NCBI RefSeq assembly: GCF_002575655.3
Contig: NC_053039.3
Coordinates: 377,929,633-377,993,632, forward strand
Reading direction: 5' to 3'
DNA from: Aegilops tauschii subsp. strangulata
Lineage: Eukaryota; Streptophyta; Magnoliopsida; Poales; Poaceae
Length of the DNA: 64,000 nt
The notes beneath the pieces are model-generated. The model worked only from the letters and a program-made list of their open reading frames with translations, was not told the origin of the DNA and made no database searches. Shown piece by piece: positions 22,783-34,238 of this stretch. Position numbers and translations under genes: made by a program. The stretch's first letter is position 1; every line of letters starts with the position of its first letter.

Positions 22783-23217
22783 ATGAGGTGTGTTGGAAGC
22801 ATTCTTCTGGTGATTGTGCTCTCGTTTTCTTCTCTGGCCGTCTCCAATGCTGCAATAATAAACATGGTTAGTACAATAGCAGCAGATTGTACAGTTTTCT
22901 TGCACCCATTTCCATTCGTGAAACTAGAGTAGACTAGAAACAGTAGCAGATGTCTTATTATTTGATATTCACGAATGTACGAGCACTTGAGCGACAACCC
23001 GATGTCGCTAATGGGTAGGAAATGGTTGGGAGGGAGGAGGGAAATTGCCGCTCCGGTAAATGAAGGTGTACACAAGAAGGATGAGTTTGTGGGAAGCAAG
23101 GTAGCTTCAGAGGTTAGCATTGTCGATTTAAGTAAAGAAATTGTTGTCCAAGTACATGGCGGCACACGGAGGCGAACTTACCGCACTCCGAGAGTTCATC
23201 CACCAAAGAACGGCTGA
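22783..23217 (+). CDS. RGF/GLV/CLEL-type secreted peptide precursor, degenerate paralogue
   Basis: Two exons give about 105 residues. Exon 1 (22,783-22,866) encodes 28 residues, mostly a signal peptide (MRCVGSILLVIVLSFSSLAV). It ends at a GT donor in phase 0 (atg|gttagt). Exon 2 is best read from 22,984, after a weak tacgag acceptor, to the TGA at 23,215-23,217. Any longer exon 2 in this frame meets a TGA at 22,963. Exon 2 contains GRKWLGGRRE, which aligns with GRRWHLRGRR of the paralogue at 52.2 kb, and ends TYRTPRVHPPKNG. RGF/GLV/CLEL hormones are 13-residue C-terminal peptides of the form DY...HPPKNN, sulfated on Tyr after Asp and perceived by leucine-rich receptor kinases in roots. Here Asp is Thr and the last Asn is Gly, so sulfation and activity are doubtful. 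Exon 1 and the family link are firm; the acceptor and the gene's activity are not. Confidence 0.65.
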
Positions 23218-23284
23218 AAGGCAAACTTACAAGCACGCATTCTTTATGTGCAATCAGTATCTATTTATCAGACGTATGTTCTTC

Positions 23285-23451
23285 TCGGCGGTAGAAAGGT
23301 GGGTGAGTGAGAGGAGTTAGCCATAGGAGTGTAATCCTTGTGTGGGTGGAGTTGGGGTTATGTAAATTGTAATCTCCAACGTGGAGGGGTTCTTTACCTC
23401 ATCCTCTTCTTCAATATATATAGTACGCACTCTCGTGCGTATTCGAGAAAA
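23285..23451 (+). mobile_element. 5'-truncated LINE tail with target duplication
   Basis: The 167-bp insert ends in cgtgcgtattcgagaaaaa, the usual 3' end of wheat LINEs. It is flanked by a perfect 15-bp direct repeat, agacgtatgttcttc (23,270-23,284 and 23,452-23,466). It lies 68 bp after the stop codon of the peptide gene, so within or next to its 3' untranslated region. Confidence 0.85.
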
Positions 23452-23469
23452 AGACGTATGTTCTTCCAT

Positions 23470-24900
23470 TTGGCTCAGGTCGTTTTTTCTGTCCTATCAG
23501 TTTTTGACACATGTACTTGTTGTAATTTCAGTCCGTTCTCAGGCTTAAAAACGTATGTTTTCATTGCAGTTTCAGGTTGAATCCTAACTCTCCCTCTTGG
23601 ACCTTTAAGAGATTGTTTGCACTCAGCCTGTCCCTAACAGGCCGCTTGCAAACCCGTTACCGTCTCACAAAGACAAGAAAAAACCCACCAGGATTGACTG
23701 AACACTAAACTCTGAACACTGAAGGATATTGTGGAACTGAAGAAAATGACACCTATACCACTACCAAACTGTGTGACAAATCCATGATCAACTATATCCA
23801 TAACATAAGCTTGCAGTTGCAGCAAAGCAAAAAAAACGAACCTGAAAAAGCAAACAATTATCGTTGTTGTTGCATTTCACCACGGTATCCCCGACAAGAT
23901 TCAGCAGATCAACTTCCTTCATAAATATGATAGACACCACATATAGTTATACACATGGCAAAGGATGCAAATAGATTTTTGTGGTCTTTCTAGTACAATG
24001 ATGTCACTGGTTTGCTGGAAAATGAACACTGGAACTGAGATTTTAGTAGTATGATGGTACAGAGATATTATGATCCGATCTGCTTGCAAGATTCTCGATA
24101 CAGGATGAGCATATATGTTTTTGGGATTGAGGGTCAACAATTATCTGTTCAAAGTGATTATTTGGCAAGTAACGTGCTCAGTTTTGAGCGGTTTGATCAT
24201 ATGCCATGTTAACATAATTCTGGACAAGCACAAGTACAGTATACGACTTGAGAAAAAATTAACACAAAGAGGCTGGATGTTAGTGTATGCATGTCTCAGG
24301 ATAATAGGAAGAGGAAGATTGGCTAATTGACGTCCTCAATTCCTTGATTCCCTCATGCATGTCATTGTCGATGCGCTAGCCTAAAAGCCCTGAAGATTTG
24401 CATTACCAGATTTGCTGTATCGAGCTGCTGTCCCAGGACGTGGTGTCCCGCGAGGTCTGATGCAGTGGCGTCGTGTCCGCGAGGTTCGGGGCCGTGGCGT
24501 CGTACGTCAGGTCCAGGCCGTCCCGGCTGCTGCGCCTCCCGGTGTGGTGGAGCAAGGCGGCGTCAGGGTAAACCTGACCATTTCACAGGACGGGTCGGGT
24601 TCGGGTCAGGCTTGGCAAAACCCGAAGAAAAAAATATCAAACCGAACCCGGCCAGGCCCGAAGCACATGAACCGTGACATTTTTAATTAAATTACCCATA
24701 ATCATATTATATTATATCAATTTATTATACCTATATTTTGAATAAATATATATGACCATTTTGGGTGTTTTTCGGGCAAGGCTTCAGGCGAGAAAATGGA
24801 GCCCAAACCTGACCCAGCTGTCGGGCTCCATGCACAGGCCTACGTCAGGGCGAGGGCCGACATCTCTCGCCCATTTAGAAATTCTCTCATGGCTACACGA
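23470..24900. other. intergenic DNA with a possible gene scrap
   Basis: Mostly featureless. At 24,400-24,560 a GC-rich patch reads on the minus strand as DGLDLTYDATAPN...SIQQIW, which could be a captured exon; I do not recognise it. At 24,585-24,840 the words cgggtcgggttcggg and cccgacccag occur on either side of an AT-rich core, perhaps a decayed small element. Confidence 0.3.
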
Positions 24901-24902
24901 AA

Positions 24903-26625
24903 AAAAAATCCAAAACGAACCTTGAACTTACGAAAGCTAAATCAAACCCTAAACTTTCTATCCCGGAAATCAGCACACCGAACTCTTTGATCCCGATTTA
25001 TTTTGAATCTTAAAGTGTTCCCAAATAGGAATTGTTGGCGTGGCAGGTCCAATCCGGGATTGTTGATTGCGGGCGCGGTTGGGCTGGCCCAACAGACATG
25101 AAGCAATTTTTTTCCCGTAACACAGAACTAAAAATACCAAAAAAAAAAAGAGAAGCAATGGAGGAATGGAACTTGTGATCTGGACCTGCTAAACACCTCC
25201 CGTTAGCCCCTAGAAACCATTAGCTCTTATTGCTATGAGAGAGGACCAAACAATTTAAACTCACTAGAGCGTCGAGATTTGAAACTATTTTTTAAATGGC
25301 AAAAAAATATTGAAAACGTACAGGCCCGGACTGATTTTTTTTTTAAATCTCCTATTTCTTCTAAAGTGCGAATACTTTTTAAAAATTCGGAATACTTTTG
25401 AAAAATGATTTTTTTAAACAGTATCAATTTTGGAAATGTGAACATTATTTGAAACATAAATATTTTTTGAAAATATGGGAAAAAATATTGAAACCTGAAC
25501 AAAATTTCTAAAATGTTTAAACAAAAAAATGCCTGTATAGTTTTACAAAATGTAAAACGTGTATTTGGCAAAATGTTAAATGTCTCACATTTAAAAAAAT
25601 GGAATTTCGTAAATTATTTGCATTTTAAAAAATATTTGGTATTTCAAAATTGTTCACACTTTTTTTCAAGAAATGTTTTGAAAGTATAAAAAATGTTTTC
25701 ATATGTAAACACTCCTTATGTTCTTTTATAGGACACGCGATATATCTATACCAATTAAAATGACCAAACGGGGCAGATCCAATTAATCTCGTCCATCCAA
25801 TCATGTCAATCCAACGACCTAGACTGCTTCAATGTCGAGCGCTCAACATGTTTAGCGTGCAGTTAATTTCATGCCAAATATAGTGCTAATCACATAATAA
25901 CAAGCAAATAATATCCACATGCACTTAATATACTTCCAAATTAACGTACACATTGACTAGTAATCACTGGTAGCCTTCAGGACGATTGGCTAGGTGCGGC
26001 AGCTGTGTCCTCTCAATATCACTGTTTGCTGCTAGTATTTTTTGTCGCTCCTAATAGGTTCGTCTAGTTTACAAAATACGAAAAATGTAAACCAGCTTCC
26101 ATGCCTCATACAAAAAATCGAGATCGGCATATGGTCATTTGGTAGTGGAGATCAAGTTTCTTGTGAAAGGAAGAGAGTCTATTCCCATGAAATTAAGCAT
26201 GAACAAAATAGGATGGCAGATCGATTGATGTCGTATAGTCTTATAGAAAGTAGAACCGTGGTGTGGCTACATAGAGCATCACTATGTATAGAGGATCTTA
26301 TGCCTCTCGATTGTAACCCTATTATGATAGAATAAAACTATTTTTCACTCGCAAGGAAAAAGGAAAAGAAGAAAATGAAAAAAGAAAAGAAAAACATAGC
26401 ATAGCTAGAGCGCTCGCAACTGCGCTAATGGGCCGGCCTGGTTCGTCCTACTGTCAGTCAACCAGTCAACGACCATTACCACGTCAGTAAGTACCAGCTA
26501 AATGCCCTCGGGGTTTAAAATAGATCAGGATCAGAGAGTTTGGTGTGCTGATTTTCGAAATTACAATTTCAAGATTTGATTTAGTTTTTGTCTATAAGTT
26601 CAAGGTTTGTTTTTTGACATTTTCC
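24903..26625. mobile_element. putative Mutator-like element with long inverted ends
   Basis: The left arm (24,903-25,010: cgaaccttgaacttacg, ctaaatcaaaccct, cagcacaccgaactctttgatcc) is matched in inverse orientation by 26,515-26,625 (ggatcagagagtttggtgtgctg, gatttgatttag, ataagttcaaggtttg). Arms of about 100 bp fit the long termini of Mutator-like elements, and the cttgaactt motif is familiar from wheat members. The interior is an AT-rich simple-sequence stretch (25,230-25,720) and a LINE tail. I could not settle a target duplication. Confidence 0.5.
26050..26400 (+). mobile_element. LINE 3' end (RNase H-like C-terminus)
   Basis: The frame at 26,140-26,335 reads HEQNRMADRLMSYSLIESRT and ends DCNPIMIE. 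It resembles the last residues of the RNase H-like domain of plant LINEs, where R-x-x-N-x-x-A-D is the typical motif. It is followed by aataaaact and a purine-rich A tail up to about 26,395. The element is 5'-truncated. Confidence 0.6.
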
Positions 26626-26629
26626 CACC

Positions 26630-27090
26630 TGCGCACACCAAATTTTGAGTAAGCTCCAATGCTTCACATAGAACCCCGCTGTAGAGCCATCAGGACCCGG
26701 CGATTTATGTGGATGCATCATGAAAGAGGCCTGTTGGATCGCCATATCAGTTACCGGTGCACATAAGCTGCATTCATATCATCAGCTATTTTTCGTGGCA
26801 CCCATCTGTCAGGCCATGTCATTTCCTGTGCAGTAAACAAGTTCTTATAAAACTCGATTGCCAGTGTCTCCATCACCTACTCTGTGGTTACAGTCGATCC
26901 ATCCTATTTTCTTAGTAATCTGATTTTATTAGTCCGAGATGTCGCTCCCTCGCTTTGGCGTGAAAGAACACAGTATTACAGTCTCCTTGGGCTAGCCCCG
27001 TAATCCTCGATCTCTGTCTCGCCATTGTCTCCACGCGAGAAAGAAGTTCAGATATACGGCGCATCAGATTTTTCTCAGTTCTAGACGGGC
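26630..27090 (-). pseudogene. LINE reverse transcriptase fragment
   Basis: On the minus strand the fragment reads RQRSRITGLAQGDCNTVFFH at about 27,030-26,965, the linker of plant LINEs. After some stops it reads MMHPHKSPGPDGSTAGFY near 26,720-26,670, the conserved start of the LINE reverse transcriptase (K-x-P-G-P-D-G). Frameshifts and stops break it. The upstream GC-rich part (27,100-27,350) has no LINE motif. Confidence 0.65.
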
Positions 27091-27806
27091 CAGAGCCAAG
27101 TGACGCGGACCGCAGGCGCTCGGGGGGCGTCTCTTGGCGAAAAACGACTCCTGACTGGAGCAGGGCCGCAGCTGTCGTGCTCCGCCGTGTCGCCTCTCTC
27201 TCGCGCTCTCCCGTTGGTGCTCGACGGGAGGTGGCGAGGTGCACAGGTCGCCGTCGCGAACTCCCGACCCTCCCGTCCATTCTTCTCCTGCGCTCCTCTG
27301 TCCTCTCCCGTCGCATGCTCGCATCAACGACCGCGTCCTCAATCACCAACCCTCTTTGGTTCATATGATAGAAAAAGTATAAGAAATGAGGTGCATGCAT
27401 CGTAAATCCTGTGAGTGCTTAAATCACTGGAATAGGAAATTAAATGCCCTTTGGTTCTCAGGATAGAAACACACATAGGAAACATAAAAAAATAGTTTTC
27501 TAATTTGAAGCAACTAGCCGTTGATTGCCTTGAAGCAACTAGCCATTACACTCACGCTTGTAGGCATCTCTCCTTATATATCACCTGATTATGAAGTTCA
27601 AAATACACACAGCTCATCTTCAGTTTGTGGTTAGCTAACCAAAGAAGGGCCCCCTCCAGCAGCTTCTAGCACGGACAACAACAGCCGGGATAACATAAAC
27701 AACAGTTTTTTTTAAGGGACATAAACAACAGGTTAGTACATATGCATTGACAATATCATATAGCTCCATATTTCCTTTGTTGACACATCTCACGGATAGA
27801 ACATAC
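27091..27806. other. flank of the Harbinger/copia region
   Basis: A GC-rich patch (27,100-27,350) is followed by AT-rich DNA. Two direct copies of ccctttggttc-like sequence (27,350 and 27,450) resemble the ends of Tourist/PIF elements, but no matching right end was found. The short copia element at 27,807 separates this flank from the Harbinger transposase at 32,873. Confidence 0.3.
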
Positions 27807-27945
27807 TATTAGAGTAGTCATCATGGTATACGACTTCTAATCCAAGTCAGTTTTGTACCCCTACCCCAAGTCGGTTTGTACCCTCTTATATACTCTTATA
27901 TGCCGCACCAAATTATCAATAAGCAACAGTTTTATTCAGTTTTCA
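27807..27945 (+). repeat. 5' LTR (139 bp)
   Basis: It starts tattagagtag, where the 3' copy has tgttagagtag, and ends cagttttca. It is very AT-rich, with cttatatactcttatatgc as the likely core promoter near 27,885-27,903. Confidence 0.93.
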
Positions 27946-27959
27946 TGGTATCAGATACC
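27946..27959 (+). other. primer-binding site
   Basis: The sequence tggtatcagatacc begins at the first base after the LTR. It is the standard copia site complementary to initiator methionine tRNA. Confidence 0.85.
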
Positions 27960-27977
27960 GGTCCCAGGGTTTAGGGT

Positions 27978-29381
27978 ATGGCTCCGCCAACGCCGCCGCC
28001 GCCGCCGCCGCCGCCGCCCGGCTACTTCGAGCGCCGGGCCGCACTCATCGCCAAGGCTGCCAACGCCGCGGCCGCTTCTCTCTCGGCCCTCACCATAGCT
28101 CCACAAAACTACCCTGCACCCATCCTCGCCGCACCAATATCTCTTGCTGACACAATCTCCGACGTCAGCCCCTACATCCCCATAGTTCTTGATCTCGCTG
28201 CCCACAACTACTACCATTGGAGACATCTCTTCGATCTCCACCTCGGCCGCTGCAACCTGCGCTCGCATGTCGCCGCCAACTGTCTTCCCCGCCCCGACGA
28301 TCCACAATGGTTGAAAGACGATCTCGCGATCGTCCAGTGGTTCTACACCCGCATCACCACCGAGATCTTCAACATGCTCGATCACGACAGCGCCACCGCT
28401 GCCAACATCTGGCACTCCCTCCGTCAGCTCTTGCAAAGCAACACCGACGCTCGGAAAAACGCTCTCCACACCGAGCTTCGCAATATGGTGCAAGGAGATG
28501 CCCCGGTGAACCTGTTCTGCCAGCGCGTTAAGACCATTGGTGATGAGCTCCGCGAACTCGGCGATACAGTTAGCGACTCACAGCTAATCAATATGGTCGT
28601 CGTCGGCCTCAGCGAAGACTTTGACAAGCAAGCCTCGTTCATACCGATGATACGGCCCCCTCCTACCTTCGCTGAAGTTCGTTCCTTGCTACAACTCGCG
28701 GCGGAAACACAAGCTCGCAAGGACTCTTGCCCCAAGGTCTTTCATGCTGCGGCTCGTCCTCCTCTGTCGTCTACACCAGCGCCGCCTTCCATGCCGGCTC
28801 CTGCCGCCGGGCTGTCCGCATCGTCATCTGTTCAACCGCCCCCAGGCTGGCGTCCTAGTCCGAACTACCGCGGCAAAAACCCTATCTACAGGCCGTCGTC
28901 GACTCGTTCGGTTCCGCCTACGACATCACCAGCACCGAGTCCTGCACCACCCACCAGTGCTCCATCTGTGGTTGCATGGCGGCCTCCTCATGATCCTTGG
29001 ACGGGGCTTGTTCAAGCATGGCCCATGCCCTGGTCCGCTCCGTCCACTCTCGGTGCTCCGCCGGCATACTCAGGTGCCTGGCAACCCGGCCTTCGGCCGC
29101 CTACTGGTGCTCCCGGGGTTCTCAACCCCCGACAGCCGGCCAATGCCTATCACGCCGCCCGACGTATGCTCCTTATGGTCATTACACCACCGACGGCGGC
29201 GCCTACTACACACCTCAGCCGGCCCTGCTCCCGACGCCAACCCCACCACAGCCGGCCAATGCCTACTACACTCCCCAGCCGGCCCTACTACCTTCACCAT
29301 CGTATCCGCCGGCACTGCTTCCGACGCCACCCTCACCTGCGACGCCGAGCTGGGATCAAGCTGCCTTTCTCCAGGCCATGA
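27978..29381 (+). pseudogene. copia gag, frameshifted at its C-terminus
   Basis: The ATG lies 19 bases after the primer-binding site. After a polyproline start (from a CCG run) comes a gag domain of the copia UBN2 type, with HNYYHWRHLFDLHLGR, WFYTRITTEIFNML and LFCQRVKTIGDELRELGD. A Pro/Ser/Ala-rich tail without a zinc knuckle follows, as in Ale-type elements. Near 29,120 the frame shifts: the natural continuation (YAPYGHYTTDGG...AFLQAMNNFAAQG) is in the frame that runs into pol. The 467-residue frame therefore ends in nonsense after about residue 385. Confidence 0.85.
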
Positions 29382-32300
29382 ATAACTTTGCTGCACAAGG
29401 AAACTCAGGTACGGATTGGATCTTTGATTCAGGGGCCTCTAGTCCTATGTCTGCATCTAGTAATTGGTTATCTTCTTGCACTAAATCTCCTTTCCCTTCC
29501 ATTATCCTTGGAGATGGATCATCTATTCCTATATATTGTGTTGGTCAGGCTCAACTTCCCTCTTCCACCAAACCTCTTTTACTTCGCGATGTTCTAGTTG
29601 CACCCGCCCTCATTAAAAATCTTATCTCTATTCGCCAATTTACTTGCGACAATCTAGTTTCGGCTGAATTTGACCCTTTTGGTTTATCTGTGAAGGATTA
29701 CCTGACCAAGGCCGAGATCGCTCGCTTCAATAGCTCCGGTGATCTTTATTATCTTAATGGAGTTCCTGCCGCCACCCCTCCAACATCCATGCTGGCCTCC
29801 GTCGATCTCTGGCATCGTCGCCTGGGCCATCCCAACCCCGCCGTCTTAGCTTCTATGCTTAGTGAATTTACCATACCATGTAATAGGGACTCTCATAATT
29901 CTGTGTTTTGCGAGTCTTGTCAATTAGGCAAACATGTGTGTCTTCCCTTTAGTTCCTCTAGTTCTTGTAGCACTTATCCCTTTGAATTAATACATTGTGA
30001 TTTATGGACCTCTCCCATTGCAAGTGTTTCGGGTTTTAAATACTACCTTGTTATCCTAGATGATTTCACCCACTTTGTCTGGACTTTTCCTCTATGCAAC
30101 AAATCCGAGGTCCATTCTCTTTTCCTTAATTTTCAACGCTATGTGTCTGTTCACTTCTTCCTCCCAATTCGCTTTATCCAATGTGGCAATGGTCGCGAGT
30201 TTGATAACATTAAAAATCGTACTTTCTTCTTACAACATGGCATCCTGCTTAGGTTCTCATGTCCCTACACCTCCCCTCAAAATGGTAAAGCAGAACGCTC
30301 TCTTCGCACCCTCAATGATATAGTTCGCACTCTCCTCATTCAATCATCTATGCCTCCCAAGTTTTGGGCTGAAGCCCTACACATGACCACCTTCCTTCTA
30401 AATATTCGACCTTCTAAAACTAAACCCAACACTACTCCCTATTATTCCCTCTTTCTTTCCCACCCCGACTACTCCGCGGTTCGTGTTTTCGGCTGTCTCT
30501 GTTTTCCCAATGCCTACGCCACTTCTGCAAATAAATTGTCACCACGCTCTATCCCATGTGCTTTTCTCGGCTTCTCTGACGAGCACAAAGGCTATCGCTG
30601 TCTCGACCTTCACACCGGACACGTTCATGTCTCTCGTCATGTCACTTTTGCTGAGCACATTTTTCCTTTCTCACAACGCACTACTACACCATCCAACACC
30701 ACTAACTCCGCAAACACCCCCTCTCCCCGTCCTTTCCAACTATATACTCCCCTACCTGCCGAACACAACTTATCACCACCACCATTAACACCCACCATAG
30801 CCAATCCCAACCATACACTCACCCCACCCGAGACGTCCCCAACACCCCTGACCCCTGCTCCCTCCCCAACACCCCCGGCCCCTACTCCCACTCCACCACC
30901 CAGCCCTGCTCCCACTCCACCACCCAGCCCTACTCCTTTGTCCGACTCTTCCGCTGCGCCGGACTCACCAGTACCCACCTTACCCCCCCCCCCCCCCCCC
31001 GTGCTATTCCTACAGCAGCCCCGATTAATGATCATCGCATGCGTACTAGGGCCAAATCAGGATTTCATCAACCCCAAGACCGCCTAAACCTTCATACCTT
31101 CGTATCTCTCACTTCTCTTTCAAAGAATTACAAAACTGCTCTACTTGATCCCAATTGGGCCGCTGCCATGCAAGAAGAATATAATGCTTTACTTCAAAAC
31201 AACACCTGGCAACTTGTTCCTCGTCCTCCCAATACAAATATTGTTTCTGGCAAATGGATTTTTCGCCTAAAGTTCCACTCCGATGGGAGCCTCTCACGAT
31301 ATAAAGCCAGGTGGGTTTGTCGTGGCTTTTCTCAGCAACAAGGAATTGATTACGAAGAAACCTTCTCTCCTGTTGTTAAACCTAGCACCATTCGCACCGT
31401 TCTTAGTGTTGCTGTCTCCTCTTCATGGCCCATTCACTAACTTGATGTTAAAAATGCTTTCCTCCATGGTTCCCTTCAAGAAACTGTCTACTGCCAGCAA
31501 CCTCTGGGTTTTGAAAATCCATCCTTTCCAACTCATGTATGTCTTCTTCAGAAATCCCTCTACGGTCTTAAACAGGCCCCACGAGCTTGGTTTCAACGCT
31601 TCTCCTCCTTCATTCAAACAATAGGCTTCACTCCATCTCTCTCCGACACCTCTCTTTTTGTGTATCATCAAACTTCTGACACTGCCTATTTACTTCTCTA
31701 TGTAGATGATATCATTCTTACCGCCTCCTCTCAAAAGTTCTTAGATCATATTGTCTCTCTTCTTAGATCTGAATTTTCTATGACTGGCCTAGGACTCCTT
31801 CATCATTTCTTAGGCATTGCTGTTGTTCGAGATTCCTCCAGCCTTTTTCTTTCCCAACACCAGTATATTCTTGATCTTCTTAATCGTGCTGGTATGCTTG
31901 ACTGTCAATCATCTCGCACTCCTGTCGATACTAGTTTTAAACTTTCGGCTACCGGTGAACCCTTTTCCGATCCTACTCTCTATCGTAGCCTAACAGGTGC
32001 TCTCCAATATCTCACCATTACTCGTCCTGAAATCTCTTTTGCTGTTCAACAAGCATGTCTCTATATGCATGATCCCCGGGTTCCTCACTATAATCATGTT
32101 AAACGCATTCTTCGGTATTTAAAAGGAACTCTCAATCATGGTCTCCACCTCAATAATTCTTCTCCAAACTCGCTTACCGCATACTCTGATGCAGACTGGG
32201 CTGGTTGTCCTGACACTCGAAGGTCCACTTCCGGTTTTTGTGTTTTTCTTGGTAACAATTTGATTTCTTGGTCTTCGAAAAGACAGGTTACAGTCTCACG

Positions 32301-32670
32301 TTCGTCGGCCGAGGCTGAGTATCGCGCTGTGGCACATGCCGTTGCAGATACAATCTGGATTCGGCAGTTACTCTCCGAGCTACACAGGCCTATTGAGCAG
32401 GCCACTATTGTCTACTGTGACAACATATCAGCAGTCTACATGACCAGCAATCCAGTTCAACACCGACGCACAAAGCATATTGAGATTGATATTCATTTTG
32501 TTCGTGAAAAGGTTGCTCTTGGTCAGGTTCGGGTGCTTCATGTTCCCTCTACGGCTCAGTTTGCTGACATTTTCACCAAGGCACTGCCTACTAAGTCGTT
32601 TCAAGATATCTGTTTCAGTCTCAACGTCGTCGAGCCTGCCGTTGATACTGCGGGGGGGATGTTAGAGTAG
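29130..32670 (+). pseudogene. copia pol (PR, INT, RT, RNase H) with three breaks
   Basis: The protease DWIFDSGASS is at 29,416. GAG-pre-integrase (WHRRLGHPNP...CESCQLGK) is at 29,810-29,935. The integrase is at 29,990-30,560, with HCDLW, then QCGNGREFDN where the catalytic Asp is replaced by Gly, and NGKAERSLR. A proline-rich linker ends in a run of about 17 C (30,987-31,003) that shifts the frame. The reverse transcriptase starts near 31,110; a TAA at 31,438-31,440 replaces the Gln before [10 protein letters not shown], and YVDD is intact (LLLYVDDIILT). RNase H ([23 protein letters not shown]) ends at a TAG about 32,668-32,670 that overlaps the LTR. Termini are perfect but the proteins are dead. 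Confidence 0.9.
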
Positions 32671-32798
32671 TCATTATGGTATACGACTTCTAGTCCAAGT
32701 CAGTTTTGTACCCCTACCCCAAGTCGGTTTGTACCCTCTTATATACTCTTGTATGCCGCACCAAATCATCAATAAGCAACAGTTTTATTCAGCTTTCA
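32660..32798 (+). repeat. 3' LTR (139 bp)
   Basis: It starts tgttagagtag after the gggggggatg purine tract and ends cagctttca. It is followed by the target duplication catac. Confidence 0.94.
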
Positions 32799-32872
32799 CA
32801 TACATATACTTTCAGCATTTCTTGCCGATTTCCACACACTTCAATGGATCCAAGCTATCACGGGGGTCACAA

Positions 32873-34033
32873 ATGGAAGACGAATTCATGCTATTTGTCC
32901 TCCCTACCATGGAAGAAGGAAGAGAGAAAAAACCAATGCATACATCTAGTCTTACAGGAGCTGCTGATGTCCAGGAAATCTTAACTGGGCATGAAAGCTT
33001 ATGTAAAAGGCATTTCAAAGTGGAGGCGTACATTTTTCATGTTCTAGTTGAGAAGCCGCGTGAGAATGAAATACTTGAGGATTCAACAATAGTCTCCCTG
33101 AAGAAAAGGTTGCAATATTTTTATATGCAATAGCAAAAAAATGCTAGTAACGAAACCTTGCAAGATCGGCTCCAACACGGTGGACAAACCATCAGTCGAC
33201 ACTTTGGAGATGTACTAAACGCAATTAGAAAGCTTACAACCATCTATATACGTCCACCTTCTGTTCGACCACATCCAGTCTTGAGGAGATCAGACTTCTA
33301 TCCTACTTCAATGTAATAATAGATTTTCATATCTTTTCTGACTTTGTATTGGTAAAATGTAATATGATTGTTTGAAGTTTTATTCAAAATAAAATCTCAT
33401 GAATATCATATGAATACAGAACTTTATTGGTACTATTGATGGTACACATATTCCAGTGACTCTCTCACCGCATGAACAAGAGCCATATCGAAACAGAAAG
33501 CAAACAATCACACACAAAATGTTATGGTTGCATGTGACTTTGATTTAAGGTTTGTGCATGTACATCCTGGCTGGGAGGGATCAGCCACAGATACAAGGGT
33601 TCTCCAAGATGCACTTAACCATGGATTTCAAGTACCTCATGGTAAATATGATCTTGTAGATGCGGGTTATGCAAACACACCACAATTTCTTGCCCCATAC
33701 CATGGAACTAGATACCATTTGCAAGAACAAGTACAAGTACGTCAAAGGCCACGTAATCGTAGGGAACTATTTAACCTTCGCCATGCACAACTACGGAATC
33801 ATGTAGAGAGAATTATTGGCATGGTGAAAAAGAGATTTCCAGTTCTGAGAGTTGTTATACACTATTCTCCCGACAAACAAGTTGACATATCAATGACATG
33901 TTGTGTCCTACATAATTCCATACGCTTCATGATGGAGATGCATCATGGCTCAGCAATGATGAAAACTACACTAGTGATGTTGGAACATTCAATAACACAA
34001 GAAAAGCAGGAAACCACCTATGAGGTTATATAG
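32873..34033 (+). pseudogene. PIF/Harbinger transposase (HARBI1-like), broken
   Basis: The N-terminal part (ATG at 32,873) has SSLTGAADVQEILTGH and FKVEAYIFHVL, the usual start of HARBI1-type DDE transposases. A TAG at about 33,132 ends it early. A probable intron of about 100 bp follows (donor near 33,313, acceptor tgaatacag at 33,417), where plant PIF transposases often have one. The catalytic part shows IGTIDGTHIPV (first D), a one-base frameshift near 33,515, GWEGSATDTRVLQDAL (second D) and HVERIIGMVKKRFPVL (E), ending at a TAG at 34,033. Terminal repeats were not identified. It is related to, but clearly different from, the transposase at 49.4-50.7 kb. Confidence 0.8.
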
Positions 34034-34230
34034 CAGATAAACTGTGGGGAGGGGGGTTATATTGCAAGAAAGAGCTTGATATATTGATATATGTATTGCA
34101 ATGTGTACTGCGAATGAATAAACGGCGCTTTCCATAACACCAAACTGTCTAAGTGAAAGTTACGCTAGGGTACGTTTGCCAGCCTACCCCTGAAACCAGG
34201 ACTTTTTTTGAGCCGCAGAGACCAGGACTT

Positions 34231-34238
34231 GTATATAG
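34231..34238 (+). promoter_or_regulatory. TATA box of the proline-rich gene remnant
   Basis: The gtatatag sequence, in gacttgtatataggagtagc, lies 70 bp before the ATG at 34,308, a good plant promoter distance. Only the first copy of the duplicated gene head has it. Confidence 0.55.

Larger units (their letters stand above)
27807..32798 (+). mobile_element. complete short-LTR Ty1/copia retrotransposon
   Basis: It has two 139-bp LTRs (27,807-27,945 and 32,660-32,798), a primer-binding site directly after the first, a gggggggatg primer tract before the second, and a perfect 5-bp target duplication, catac (27,802-27,806 and 32,799-32,803). Its total of 4,992 bp is usual for the Ale/Retrofit-like copia lineages with very short LTRs. 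The LTRs differ at 6 positions, all transitions (4.3%). With the commonly used grass rate of 1.3e-8 per site per year this suggests roughly 1.7 million years. It landed between a flank and the coding part of a Harbinger transposase. Confidence 0.95.
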
